Source of the DNA: DASUBV01 sp963725175
GTDB lineage: Bacteria > Actinomycetota > Actinomycetes > Streptosporangiales > Streptosporangiaceae
Direction of reading: 5' to 3'
Length of the DNA: 64,000 nucleotides
NCBI GenBank assembly: GCA_963725175.1
Contig: CAVRXH010000006.1
Coordinates: forward strand, 3,596,001 to 3,660,000
Shown: positions 1 through 10,074 of the stretch, one piece after another
Numbering within the stretch: the stretch's first letter is position 1
Layout of the letters: each line of letters opens with the position of its first letter
Made by a program: the position numbers and the translations under genes
The notes under the pieces: model-generated
Databases searched by the model: none
Seen by the model: the letters and a program-made list of their open reading frames with translations, nothing else
Told to the model about the DNA's origin: nothing

Positions 1-95
1 CAGGCAAATAATCGCTTTAGAATGCCGCACACCGTTGCATTACAATGCTGATGGCAAGGACGGCATGAACCGGCGACGGTAAAGAGCGGTGCGGC

Positions 96-3000
96 GTGCT
101 GACGATTTCCAGCGGCTATGACCCTGGGTATCTCACGCGCGCCGTGGCGACGGGGCGGGAGAATTACTACCTGTCGGCCGTCGCCGAGCACGGCGAGCCG
201 CCCGGCATCTGGGCCGGCCGGGGCTGCCCGGAACTGGGCCTGGCCGCCGGCGCCGAGGTCGACGGCAGGGTCATGGAGCGGCTGTACGGGGCGTTCATCG
301 ACCCCCGCGACCCGGAGCACAAGGCGACGCTGGGACGGGCGCCGAGCGGGTTCGCGGGCAACAGCGACAGGGTGTCCGAGCGGATTACCCGGCTGCTCGC
401 GGCCGAGCCGGAGGCGACGGCCGAGCGCCGCGACGAGATCATCATGCAGGCGATGAAGGACCGGCGCGCTGCGGTGTTCTTCTTCGACGCGACGTTCTCG
501 GTGCCCAAGTCGGTCAGCCTGCTGCACGCCTCGTTACAACTGCGGGCCACCCAGGCGCGCGACGCCGGCCGGGCAGGCGAGGCGGAGCAGTGGACCGGGC
601 GCGCCCAGGAGGTCTGGGACGCGATCATGGCCGGGAACCAGGCGATGCTGGACTACCTGCAGCGCGAGGCCGGGTACAGCCGGGCCGGGTATCACTCTGC
701 GGCCTCGGGCCGGTTCGTCGACGCGCATGACTGGGTGATCGCGTCGTTCCCGCAGCACACCAGCCGGGACAACGACCCGCAGCTGCACGTGCACAACGCG
801 ATCCTGAACCGGGTGCTGCGCGCCGACCCGCTGGCAGCCCGGCCCTGCGACAGCGTGGCCTGGCGGACGCTGGACGGCGCGGCCCTGTACGCGGCCAAGC
901 CCGCGGCGGCCGCCGTCGCCGAGCGGACCATGAACGAGGTGCTGACGCAGCGGCTCGGCGTGCGGATGGCCGCCCGGCCGGACGGGAACGGCTGGGAGGT
1001 CGCCGGCGTCTCGGAGAAGCTGCGGGACCAGTTCTCCGCCCGGCGGCGCGCGATCACCCCGCGGGTGCGGGAGCTGGCCGACGCCTACCGGCAGCGGCAC
1101 GGCAGGCCGCCGGACGCGCGGGCGCTGTGGTCCATGGCGCAGTTCGTCACCCTCGACTCGCGCCAGGCCAAGGAGCACTCCGCGCCGTCGCGCGAGGACC
1201 TGCTCGCCCGGTGGGAGCGGCAGTCACGGCGGGCAGAGACGGAGGCGCTGAGCACGGTCCCGGACGCCGCGCTCGGCCAGCACGATGAGTCCGCGGGGCA
1301 CGGGCCGCCGGCACCGTCGGAGGTCAGCCGGATGCTCGCCGCCGCCGTCGCGGGCGTGCAGCAGCGCACGGCGACGTTCTCCCGATACGAGCTGACCCGG
1401 ATGATCAGCCGGTACCTGCCCGACAGCCTCGGCGGCCTGCCCGGCGAGCAGGTCACCACCCTGCTGGACGAGCTGACCGCCCAGGCCCTGGCGCCCGGCG
1501 GGCCGTGCGGGGTCGTGCTCCTGACCGCGCCGGAGATGGTCCCGGTCCCGGCCGCCTACCGGCGCGCCGACGGGCTCAGCCTGTGGCGCCGCCACGGCGC
1601 GGAGATCTACACCACCCGCGCCATGCTGGACACCGAGACGCGCCTCCTGCGCGCCGCCGCGCAGGCCGGCGCACCGACAGATATCGCCCGAACGAGCTGC
1701 CGCCGCCATCAGCGCCGACCAGGCGCGGGTCGAGGCGCGGCTCTGGCGCGAGTACGCGCGTTCCGGCGCGTCCGAGGCGCACGAGCGCGCGGCCGGGGCG
1801 CCGGACGGCGCGCCTGCGGCGCTGAGCGGCGCGGGCCTGGCCGATGACCAGGCGCTGGCCGCCTACGCCATCCTGACCTCCGGCCGGGCGATCGACATCC
1901 TGATCGGGCCGGCCGGGGCAGGGAAGACCAGGACCGTCGCCAGGATCGCGCAGGCCTGGCAGGACGCCGGTCGGGGCCGGGTGATCGGCCTGACCCTGTC
2001 CACCAACGCCGCGCACACCCTCGCCGCCGAGGGCCTCGACGAGAGCTACAACCTGGCGCAGTTCCTGGGCCGCGGCCGGGATGGTCAGCGCGGGCGCGAG
2101 CACGTGCCGGTCCGGCCCGGCGACTTGCTGGTCGTGGATGAGGCGTCGATGGTCTCCACCACCGACCTCGCCGCCGTGGAGGCCATCGCGACCAGGTGCG
2201 GCGCGAAGGTCCTGCTGACCGGCGACCCCGAGCAGCTATCCGCACCCGAGGCAGGCGGCGCCATGCGGCTGCTCGCCGACGAGCACGGCTACTACCAGCT
2301 CTCCACCGTGCAGCGGTTCGACCAGGAATGGGAGCGCGCCGCGTCGCTGCGGCTGCGCGCCGGGGACGCCGTCGTGCTCGCCGATTACGACCAGCGTGGC
2401 CGGGTGCTGGAAGGCACCCGCGAGCAGATGACCGAGACCGCCTACCGGCGCTGGCTCGCCGACCACCTCAGCGGCAAGCTGTCGGTCCTGCTGTCCACCA
2501 CCAACGTCCAGGCCGCCGAGCTGGCCCGCCGCGCCCGCGACGAGCTGGCCGCACTCGGCCTGGTGGGGATGAGCGATCTAGTTGAGCTGGCCGACGGGAA
2601 CGAGGCCGGGGCCGGGGACCTGATCGTCGCCCGGCAGAACGCCCGGATCTGGGCCGGCTACCCGCGCCGCCAGCTCGCCAACCGCGACGTGCTCCGTATC
2701 GAGTCCTGGGCCGAGATCGGAGAAGAACGCTCCGCCATCGTCCGCCGCGTCATCGGCCGCGATCCGATGACCGGCCGGACCCGGTGGTCGGTGCCGTTCG
2801 AGGTGCCCGAGCGGTACATCGAGCAGCACGCCGAGCTGGCCTACGCCGGGAACGTCCACGTCGCCCAGGGCCGCACCGTGGACACCGCGCACCTGGTCAT
2901 CGACGAGACCGCCAGCCGCGAGGCCCTGTACGTCGGCATGAGCCGGGGCCGCGACCGCAACACCGTTTACGTCGTCACCGAGCCCGCACGCGTTGCCGAT

Positions 3001-4485
3001 CTCGCCGCCGGGCCGCGCCCCGCGCCCGGCATCGCTGATGGCCCGGCGGGCGAGGCAGGCGCTGAGCCCGGAGGCCGGTTCGCGGTGCTGACGGCCGTCC
3101 TGGGACGAGAGCAGGCCGAGCGCACCGCTACTGAGACCATGCGCCGCGAGCTGGACCGGGCCGCTAGCCTGGCCACGCTCGCGCCCATGTGGGCCGACGT
3201 CATCCGCGCGCACGCCGCCCGACGGTATGACCAGGCAGTGCGGTCGCTGGTGAGCGACACGGACTGGGAGCGGTACGCCGCCGATCCCGAGCGAGCCACG
3301 CTCGCCCGGCTGCTGCGCGCCGCCGAGCTGGTCGGCCACGACGCCGAGCAGGTGCTCCGGTCGGCCATCCAGGACCGGGACTTCGCTGCTGCCCGCAGCA
3401 TCGCCGCAGTGCTGCACGGCCGGGTCGCGCGGATCACCGGCACGCCCGAGCCGGTGTCTTACAGCACCTACGCCGACCGGACGCCCGCAATCGCCGACCC
3501 TGTGGCCAGGCGGTTTGCCAGTGACCTGGCCGCCGCGATGGACGAGCGGGTTGCCCAGCTCGGCGACCGGGCCGCAGCCGAACGGCCGCTCTGGGCACTG
3601 CGGTACCTCGGCGAGGTGCCCGCCGATCCCGTCGAGCGGGCCGAGTGGACCCGCCGGGCCGGCATCGCCGCTGCTTACCGCGAGGAACACGGCTACGCCC
3701 ACGACACCGACCCGGTCGGCCCGGCGCCCGACCGCGGATCACCAGAACTCCGCGCGAGCTGGCACGCCGCCTGCACCGCCCTCCGGATGCCCGACCAGGA
3801 CAGGCAGATCACAGCCGCCACCGACGGCGAGCTATCAACCATGCGGGAGGCATACGTGCGCGAGACCGCCTGGGCACCGCCCTACATCGCTGATCAGCTG
3901 AGGGAGGCTTACCTCGCCGAGGACCAGTACCAGGCGGACGCCGTTCTGGCTCAGAACCGGGCCGCCGCTGCCGTTGACGAGGCGGAGCGCGTGGCGGCCG
4001 GGCGGCAGGCCGCGCAGCGCGCCGCCCTGGCCGACGAGGTCGGTGCCTACCGCGAGAAGCTGGCCGAAGTCGCCGACGCCCGCCGCCAGTGGCACGCCGC
4101 CACCGAAGCTAGCCGCCAGCGCGCGCTCGCCGCCGACACCGAGCTAAGACGCCGCCACCCCGATAGCGACCTGCCGCCGCTCCACCCGGACGCCGAGCCC
4201 GTGGCAGATATGGCCCCGCAGGAGGAAGCCCAGCAGCCTCGTCTGGCTGATCAGGATCTCAATGTCGCCCTCGACGCCGCGCGGCAAGCGCAGGTCATCA
4301 TCGCTGAACGGCAGCGACAGGCCGACCAGCACGCGGCAGTCGAGAACGACGACGTCATGCGCCGCCGCCAGGCCGCGGCCGAGCACGAAGCGGACGCCCG
4401 TCGCAGCGCCGTCCGCCAGCCGCCTGCACGCGGCCGTCAGCTGGAACTTGAGCGAGACGAACTGGAACTGGAGGCCGGGCAATGA
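96..4485 (+). CDS. MobF (TrwC/TraA-type) relaxase-helicase, frameshifted
   Basis: Conjugative relaxase that would nick oriT and unwind the transferred strand. The GTG-started N-terminus has the MobF pattern: GRENYYLSAV with candidate catalytic tyrosines, then FDATFSVPKSVSLL, then the metal-binding histidines in DPQLHVHNAIL (about residue 230). The reading frame changes near 1670-1700, where one extra base is needed to join both halves. The second half holds a superfamily 1 helicase: Walker A GPAGAGKT (about 1905), Walker B VVDEASM (about 2130), GDPEQLSAP (about 2220) and NVHVAQGRTVDTAH (about 2850). The last 200 residues are charged and helical, probably coiled coil. Total about 1460 codons, normal for the family. 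Whether the break is real or a sequencing error cannot be told here; other genes show the same kind of break. Confidence 0.88.
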
Positions 4486-5315
4486 CATGGACTGCGCCAA
4501 CCACATCGGGTAGCGGCTATAGCGACGCTCCGCCACCCGGAACCGCGATCGTCCGGCCCCTGCGCCATGTCCAGGCCGTCCGCGAACGCCACATGCTTCG
4601 CTTCGCCACGCCTGCCGACGCGGCGGCATCCCGCTCCGTCCGTGCCTGGGCCTGGGCGCTCGGCGAGAACAGTCTGTCTCCCGTCACCAACCAGCAGACT
4701 TCCGCTCCGCCAACCCGTCAGCAGATCCAAGCCGAGATCACCGCAGCCGACGACAGGCGACTGACCGGCGGCCGCGAGGGCAGAGCCGACGCGGCCGCCA
4801 CCATCCTCCGCTGGCTCATCGGAGAGGACGACCACGTCCCGATCCGATGTGACAACCCCGGCGAACTCGTCGGCGGCTTCGGCGACATCGTCCGCTCCAG
4901 ACAGCAAATCCTGGGCATCATGGAGAAGGCCTTCGAGTCCCGCCAGATAGCCGCTTCGCTTGCTCATCTGACCAGCGGCGAGGAGGGCGGGCGGCACGAA
5001 GCCCAGCAGCACGCCGACTGCTACGACGGCATGATCGCCACACTGGGCTGGGTCCTCGGCGACCGCAACTCTCCGGTCACCCACCCCAGCCGTCCTGCTT
5101 TCACCAGCAAGGACATCAAAGCCGAGCGACTTCACGCCGAAGACGTCATCCAGCAGGCGAGGCTGTCCCGGGCTTGCGATCAAGTGCCATCACCGAGCTT
5201 CTGTGAGGGCGTCCGCCGAGTTCTGAGCTGGTTGCTGGGCGGTCCTACTGAGGTCATAACCCACGCGGCGACGCACGACAGCAGGAGGTCACGTCCGCCT
5301 GTTCCGCGACTGTAA
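4482..5315 (+). CDS. Hypothetical protein with repeated W-x-LG motifs, coupled to relaxase
   Basis: Starts inside the relaxase stop (ATGA overlap), so it is probably translationally coupled and serves the same element. I do not recognise the family. Four related segments recur along its 277 residues: VRAWAWALGENSLSPVT, ATILRWLIGEDDHVPI, MIATLGWVLGDRNSPVT and VRRVLSWLLGGPTEVIT, each a short amphipathic helix ending in W-x-L-G/I-G and a turn followed by a P/V/T strand. The helices between them are polar and charged. No signal peptide or membrane segment is evident. It could be a small helical-repeat accessory factor of transfer, but that is inference from position. Confidence 0.65.
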   Translation: MTWTAPTTSGSGYSDAPPPGTAIVRPLRHVQAVRERHMLRFATPADAAASRSVRAWAWALGENSLSPVTNQQTSAPPTRQQIQAEITAADDRRLTGGREGRADAAATILRWLIGEDDHVPIRCDNPGELVGGFGDIVRSRQQILGIMEKAFESRQIAASLAHLTSGEEGGRHEAQQHADCYDGMIATLGWVLGDRNSPVTHPSRPAFTSKDIKAERLHAEDVIQQARLSRACDQVPSPSFCEGVRRVLSWLLGGPTEVITHAATHDSRRSRPPVPRL

Positions 5316-5368
5316 GACGTTCGACAGACCCGCGTAATCCGTCAGATGTCTCGCTGCGTCTCATTCCC

Positions 5369-5953
5369 ATGAGACTCGGCGTCCGCATAGGGCCGTTCTA
5401 CGCATCCGCCGGCAGCAGGCGGAGGCGGCGCAACTCGGGGTGCGGGGACTTCCTCGGCTGGCTGATCGCAATCGGCGTGGCGATGTCATGGCCTTTCGCA
5501 TTGGGGCAGCGCCACGGTGGCGGCTACCACGGCTGGGTATGGGCTATCGCGATCCCCTGGTGGCTGCTGCTGGCTGCAGGGCTGCTGGTCTATTCGGGCA
5601 GCAGAGGAGGCGGTCCCAGCAGCACGGCACGCGGCGGTTCCGTCGCCGCCCGGTCCGCTAATGCCAGCAGGGCCGCGAATATCGAAGAAGGCAGGGCACC
5701 GCTGGCGAGGTTCGTCGCCGGGCTCGCGAAGTTCCTTGTCTGGGCGGCGGTCGTCGGCGCAGCACTCGGGTGGCCCCTCCTGGCTGGCTTGGAACTGCGC
5801 TGGCCTGGGTGGATATGGGCCGGTGCCATATTGTGGTGGGTTGTGCTCCTGATCGGGCTGCTGATCTTCGCGGGGGCCAGAGCAAGCCAGGGCGTGAAGA
5901 AAGACGCGGAGAACGCTCGCAGGCAGGCGGCGGCGTCACAGTGGAACAGGTAG
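5369..5953 (+). CDS. Small membrane protein with internally duplicated TM hairpin
   Basis: 194 residues. The basic N-terminus (RLGVRIGPFYAS...RRRRR) precedes two copies of one membrane hairpin: FLGWLIAIGVAMSWPFALG plus WVWAIAIPWWLLLAAGLLV, then FLVWAAVVGAALGWPLLAG plus WIWAGAILWWVVLLIGLLI. Each pair ends in a short S/A-G-S/A-R sequence. This predicts four membrane spans with a soluble linker of about 40 residues. The same strand and 53-bp gap after the previous gene suggest it belongs to the relaxase transcript. Small membrane proteins with a G-P-F-Y N-terminus are common in actinobacterial mobile elements, but I cannot assign a function. Confidence 0.65.
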   Translation: MRLGVRIGPFYASAGSRRRRRNSGCGDFLGWLIAIGVAMSWPFALGQRHGGGYHGWVWAIAIPWWLLLAAGLLVYSGSRGGGPSSTARGGSVAARSANASRAANIEEGRAPLARFVAGLAKFLVWAAVVGAALGWPLLAGLELRWPGWIWAGAILWWVVLLIGLLIFAGARASQGVKKDAENARRQAAASQWNR

Positions 5954-6126
5954 CAGACGCTCGCGGCTCGACAGCTTCACTGAGATGCGTGCCCCAGGAT
6001 GTGTCATACGCACGCGACGGGTGGCCAGCAGGATGCACAGCCGGGCCGACGGAGTCCTAGCGACAGTGCTGCCTCCGCCACGTCGGCTGTCGCTCTGAGC
6101 GTCTGTCGTGCGCTACCCGTGCTGGT

Positions 6127-6786
6127 TTGATGTCGACTAGGACTCGTGTGTACCTCGCGCTAGAACTGCGCAGCCATCTCATATGCGACCTCGCTCACGG
6201 GGCGCGTTCCGCGAGTCGCTGTCGGAGAGTGACGGCGGACACGAGAAGCTCAATGTCCATTGACAGGAGAGCGAGCCGCTCATCTCTGAACTCTCCGGGC
6301 CACACGCCTATACGAGTCCTGGGTGCATCCCGCGGCATCGGGTACGGCGGCCCAGGCCCGCGACCAGACTTCGACCCGCGATCGCTGACGAGCGAGGAAA
6401 TCACCCAGATAGGTCATGCGCTGAATGAACGGCCATGGAGCTTCTCCGGTTACCAGGCCGCGATAGTCGGCTGGGACCCGGAGCCTCTAGTCGACTTGGA
6501 CGACCTTGAAGCCGACTGGCGCGCCGACGACCAGCCGGACTACAACCGCCTCGTGCTCGCAGACGACCTGTGCAAGAGATGGGAACTTGGCTCAGGATGG
6601 GACACCTTCGAGCCCGGCCACCGGTGGCTGCCCTACCTCGGATCGAAGAAACCCCTGGTCGCCCCAATACGATCTACCGCTGGGGTACTCCCAGGTGAGA
6701 CTCAGCACGGGCGAGTCGCGTTCCTGAATCGATACGAGGTGCTACGGGCGGCAGTCGAGATGGTGCGGCAGCCCACACTGTCGTGA
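6127..6786 (+). CDS. Hypothetical protein, possible cargo gene
   Basis: The C-terminal two thirds look protein-like, with a balanced composition (GYGGPGPRPDFDPRSL, then LTSEEITQIGHALNERPWSF, then GYQAAIVGWDPEPLVDLDDL). The first 60 residues are Arg/Ser-rich and may be untranslated, so a downstream start (for example near 6250) is plausible. No domain recognised and no partner gene adjacent. It could also be a decayed cargo gene. Confidence 0.35.
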   Translation: MMSTRTRVYLALELRSHLICDLAHGARSASRCRRVTADTRSSMSIDRRASRSSLNSPGHTPIRVLGASRGIGYGGPGPRPDFDPRSLTSEEITQIGHALNERPWSFSGYQAAIVGWDPEPLVDLDDLEADWRADDQPDYNRLVLADDLCKRWELGSGWDTFEPGHRWLPYLGSKKPLVAPIRSTAGVLPGETQHGRVAFLNRYEVLRAAVEMVRQPTLS

Positions 6787-7236
6787 CCTGCGTCCATGGC
6801 ATGAGATCGTCAAATCTCGCTGAGCCACTGGACTCATGTGCGCAGGTATAGCTACGCTAAACGTCGTTACGAGTCAACCAGGATCTGGTTACGACTGAAC
6901 CTGCAGATACTTCACAGGAGGGAATTATAGCTAATAGTTAGTTATCGTTGCTGAGTTGAACTCGACTCCCATGCCGATATGGTTGCTCATACTCATCAGT
7001 TGCTTGCTCAGTCTCAAGATCTCGTTCAAATACAGCATCGTGCAGCGAGAGAAGAAGGGCCAGGTGAGTGGCATGAGGTTTTTGAGGGTTAGTTTCGGTA
7101 GCTGGATGGCAGCCCCCCTTGCTACGGCGGACTCGGTATTGGCCGAGTTTGCGAAGCTAAGCAGGGGGTTGGGTTGAGCCCAGCAGCGATTACTCAGTCA
7201 TCGTAGTCCCTGGTATCAGGGTGAACCGGTAGCAGA
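6787..7236. other. Non-coding, relatively AT-rich stretch with dyad symmetry
   Basis: No convincing gene. A perfect 6-bp dyad AACCAG-gat-CTGGTT lies at 6876-6890, flanked by AGTC (6872-6875) and GACT (6893-6896). The heptamer GTTACGA occurs on both sides (about 6866 and 6888). A short AT-rich run (about 6923-6946) follows a GGAGG-like sequence. This could be an operator, a promoter region or a transfer/attachment site; the sequence alone does not decide. Confidence 0.4.
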
Positions 7237-7308
7237 CTCCTTGTAGCTCAACGGATAGAGCACCCCTGTCGCAAGGGGGAGATGCGGGTTCGACTCCCGT
7301 CAAGATTG
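7237..7308 (+). tRNA. tRNA-like sequence, probably decayed
   Basis: U8-A9 then D-stem GCTC/GAGC with loop AACGGATA, a 5-bp anticodon stem (CCCCT/GGGGG with one wobble), 7-base loop GTCGCAA (anticodon position would read CGC), and T-arm GCGGG-TTCGACT-CCCGT. Only the inner four pairs of the acceptor stem form (CTTG/CAAG); the outer three do not, no CCA is encoded, and position 32 is G. The D-arm resembles actinobacterial tRNA-Arg. It looks like a tRNA remnant or old integration scar more than a working gene. Confidence 0.45.
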
Positions 7309-7340
7309 AAGGGGCGGAGCGTAGGACGCTCCGCCCCTTC
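7308..7340 (+). terminator. 14-bp perfect stem hairpin, strong terminator
   Basis: GAAGGGGCGGAGCG pairs perfectly with CGCTCCGCCCCTTC around a TAGGA loop, starting where the tRNA-like sequence ends. There is no long T-run, which is usual for high-GC actinobacterial terminators. It is followed directly by the transposase remnant on the other strand, so it may work in both directions. Confidence 0.7.
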
Positions 7341-7380
7341 CCTGTGCGGTCGCCCAAGGACTTGTCCCACGGAGTCAGTG

Positions 7381-7575
7381 CTAGCGCAGGGAATGGCAGG
7401 GACCTGGTAATGGTCCGGGACGGGTATCGTTCTTCGCCGTGTGGAAGCACCCCTCGATTGTCCAATGGGTTCCCGCCACGCTGACCAGCGTGCTCAGTGG
7501 AGTCCCGGCTGGCGCACGGCAGGTGAAGAAGGCCGGATCCCCGCCAGCAACACGCCGGCGAATTAGCAGGTGCCG
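7381..7575 (-). pseudogene. 3' remnant of an IS701-like DDE transposase
   Basis: The translated tail (HLLIRRRVAGGDPAFFTC, then APAGTPLSTLVSVAGTHW, then IEGCFHTAKN) matches the C-terminal part of IS701/DDE-type transposases, including the region of the final catalytic glutamate in W-x-I-E. Upstream sequence is not transposase-like and no inverted repeats were seen, so this is a scar of an old insertion next to the tRNA-like sequence. Confidence 0.6.
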
Positions 7576-7615
7576 GGCCGCGCGGCGCGGTGCACGCGGA
7601 GCATCCGGCCATGCG

Positions 7616-8887
7616 TCAGGCGGCAGTGCGTACCACGACTGGCAGGAGTGCCAGGGAAAGGTGCCGGTACTCGTCCAGGGGTGAGGCGAAGACGTAGTCG
7701 CGTCGGCGAGCCGGGTCTGCCGGGACTCTCGTCTGGCGGCACTGGGCATGCGCTGTCAGGCAGTTGCCGGCGGCATCGATGGCACGGGTAGCATCGCGCT
7801 GGGTGATGAACAGCACGATCGCCGCTTTGGAGTCCCGCCAAACGGTGTACCCGAGCAACTGGTCGATTGCCTGGCGAAACTTTGCCGGGCCGTGCCAGAA
7901 CTTGCACTCCCCAATGAAGGCGTTGGCACCTGCGTGCCGCACGAGGATATCGGTCTTGCCAGCGCCGTTCTCGGTCTCGCCGCCGGCAAAGATATCAGCG
8001 CCGCCGGGTCCCTCGTAGTTCGCGTTGAGCAGGAACAGCATCCAGTCACGCAGCGTCTCCTCGTCCGGGATCAGATGCCCGGCGCTCGCCGGGCGCCGCT
8101 CCATCGCATGGCAGAAGCTGATTATGGTCCGGATCACTTCCTCGTAGACCGCGTCAGCCAGCTCCCACCCCGGCGGCTGCCCGGCTCCCGCGGGCGTCCG
8201 CGTCACGGCAGCGTTGACTCGGCGGACCGGTACCGGCAGCGCGCGAGCGGACTCGACTTGCCTGACAGGAATGGTCAGGGCGGCCGCCAGCTCGTCCCGC
8301 TGCGCCCGCAGCGCCAGGCGTTCCTGCAGCCCGTTCGTCACCAGGCTACGGACGTGGCGCTGCACGGCCCTGAGACTAGAGTTGAGGGCCTCCACCCATG
8401 CGACAAGGTTGCGCTCCTGGCCGAGCAACTGCTCCTCGACACCGAGAGCGCCCATGCCGACCGCAGGGACGGTGAGGATCACCTCGCTGCCGGTTACTAC
8501 CGCCTCGGGCGGGTGGCCGGGCTGTGTCGCGGGCCGGTAGCTAAGGGACTGCTGCGTGCCGGTGTACGGAATATGAAGGTGCGCCTGCAGATACTCCCTA
8601 GCAGGCAGCTGGCCGCTGGCCAGGTGCATGGCGCTGAGCCCGCGCGACTCCGGACGCTTTACAACCTCCGTCGTCAGGCCGTGGCCCGCCGTGTCCAGTT
8701 CGATCAGCGGAGGTACCTTCTCGGCCAGGATGGCATCCGTCAGATCCTCGATACCGGACCCGGCAAGCTGCTCGTCAGAAAGCTGCTGCACCGCCCGCGC
8801 GGCAGCCTCACTGCACCTGTGCTGGACCTCATATACCGGCAGGCCCATGAACAGCCGGTCCCCAGCCATGAACCTCCCGCCAGCCAC
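7616..8887 (-). CDS. Restriction-endonuclease-like (PD-(D/E)xK) protein
   Basis: 423 residues. The C-terminal third has a PD-(D/E)xK core: KTDILVRHAG (metal-binding Asp), then AFIGECKFWHG (E-x-K), then a helix with AIDQLLGYTVWRDSKAAIVL, the usual position of the conserved Q in Holliday-junction/restriction folds. The central part is helical (VEALNSSLRAVQRHVRSLV). The N-terminal part resembles no domain I know. The exact Met is uncertain (several in the first 15 residues). Monocistronic, convergent to the transposase scar. It is probably a DNA nuclease of cargo or defence type; the specificity cannot be read. Confidence 0.65.
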   Translation of the reverse strand: MAGGRFMAGDRLFMGLPVYEVQHRCSEAAARAVQQLSDEQLAGSGIEDLTDAILAEKVPPLIELDTAGHGLTTEVVKRPESRGLSAMHLASGQLPAREYLQAHLHIPYTGTQQSLSYRPATQPGHPPEAVVTGSEVILTVPAVGMGALGVEEQLLGQERNLVAWVEALNSSLRAVQRHVRSLVTNGLQERLALRAQRDELAAALTIPVRQVESARALPVPVRRVNAAVTRTPAGAGQPPGWELADAVYEEVIRTIISFCHAMERRPASAGHLIPDEETLRDWMLFLLNANYEGPGGADIFAGGETENGAGKTDILVRHAGANAFIGECKFWHGPAKFRQAIDQLLGYTVWRDSKAAIVLFITQRDATRAIDAAGNCLTAHAQCRQTRVPADPARRRDYVFASPLDEYRHLSLALLPVVVRTAA

Positions 8888-9222
8888 CGTCGCCTGGGCT
8901 GCGCGACTTCCTCAGACAACGCCCGGAATGCCACATACAGACTAGTCAGGCACTCGGACAGCCACGCGGGCGCGGAGTTCCACGCGACTGGCACCGTCCT
9001 GCTGGCGGCCGAGGGGTGGCTAACGCTCCGTAGCCGTGCCTCTGGACAGCGCTGGGCTTCGGTCTGAACGGCATGCTCAGGACGTCCGGAAAGCGAGCCT
9101 CAGGATGTATAGGTGACGTACTGCCGGGCGACCCTTGCCGACTCCCACACGCCTAGCTGCGGAACAGATCGCTCCATCTCACCAGCCCGCTCGGAGAGCA
9201 GGCTCTGCGCAGGAATGGCAGC
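8888..9222. other. Intergenic region between divergent genes
   Basis: Separates the minus-strand nuclease from the plus-strand PIN gene and so should carry both promoters. I see no credible gene and no strong repeat. An AGGA ribosome-binding site at about 9211 fits the PIN gene start. Confidence 0.4.
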
Positions 9223-10074
9223 ATGGTGGGCATGCTGATGAGCGAGAACACAGATCCTGCCGGAATTATTGATGGACTTGAGGGCCTGATCAAGGCATGG
9301 TTCGGGGGCGTCAGCTCTTTCTGGGCACGGGGGGAAGACTGGCGTGAAGTCCAGAACTTCTACCTGCAGGCCGTTGAGACGGCCGACGCTCAGCTGGCCG
9401 CGATGTTCGATGATGACGACGGCGTTGCGGCCGGGCTGTTCAGCAGCGAGTACCGGCTGATCCGCGAGATGACCGACGCGACTCCCCGGAAGGCGCCCTT
9501 GATCGATAACGAGGTGCGGCGCCAGGTCCACGCGCTTGAGTCACTCAGGGAGAAGGCCAGAGGCGCGCTGGCGCTGAGGGCGCGTCCCGGCAGTCCGGTG
9601 ATCCTCGACACCAACGTCCTCATGCATTATCACCGGCCTGATGAGGTCAGCTGGCGGGAGGTGACCGGTGAACAGCCCGTCCGGATTATCCTGCCCATGC
9701 TGGTCATCGATGAGCTGGATAACAAGAAGTACACCGGATCCGACACCATGGCCCGCCGCGCGGCCCAGGCAATCAGAGTGCTCCGCCGGCACAGCAACGG
9801 CCTGCAGCCCGATGGGGCGATCGTGTTCGGTGACGGCACCACCCTGGAATTCCTCGCCGACGACCCAGGTCACTCGCGAACGCCGAACCCTGACGAGGAG
9901 CTGCTGAACCGGGCCGCGTTCGCTCAGCAAGCGATCGGAAAACCAGTCACCATCGTCACCGGCGACCTGGGCATGCAGCTGCGGGCAAGCGTACGCGGGC
10001 TCCGCCACGCCGTCATGCCTGGCAAATACGCCAAAGACGCCCAACGGCGCGGCGACACCGGACAGGCGGAATAG
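9223..10074 (+). CDS. PIN-domain ribonuclease-like protein
   Basis: 283 residues. The helical N-terminal half (about 1-125) is followed by a PIN domain with the expected acidic ligands: VILDTNVLMHY (first Asp), LVIDELDNKK (Glu/Asp) and IVTGDLGMQLRA (Asp before the last helix). The layout resembles the PIN domains of the PhoH2/YlaK class more than short VapC toxins. The N-terminal half probably binds a partner or RNA. AGGA precedes the ATG by 8 bases. There is no antitoxin gene beside it, so it is not an ordinary VapBC pair. Confidence 0.72.
   Translation: MVGMLMSENTDPAGIIDGLEGLIKAWFGGVSSFWARGEDWREVQNFYLQAVETADAQLAAMFDDDDGVAAGLFSSEYRLIREMTDATPRKAPLIDNEVRRQVHALESLREKARGALALRARPGSPVILDTNVLMHYHRPDEVSWREVTGEQPVRIILPMLVIDELDNKKYTGSDTMARRAAQAIRVLRRHSNGLQPDGAIVFGDGTTLEFLADDPGHSRTPNPDEELLNRAAFAQQAIGKPVTIVTGDLGMQLRASVRGLRHAVMPGKYAKDAQRRGDTGQAE

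Noticed and set aside
1690..1700. Programmed frameshift in the relaxase gene
   Set aside because: No slippery heptamer is apparent, and the same kind of +1 break occurs in many unrelated genes of the window.
6956..7177. 73-residue plus-strand frame
   Set aside because: Short, hydrophobic start without a ribosome-binding site and no recognisable features; too weak to list as a gene.
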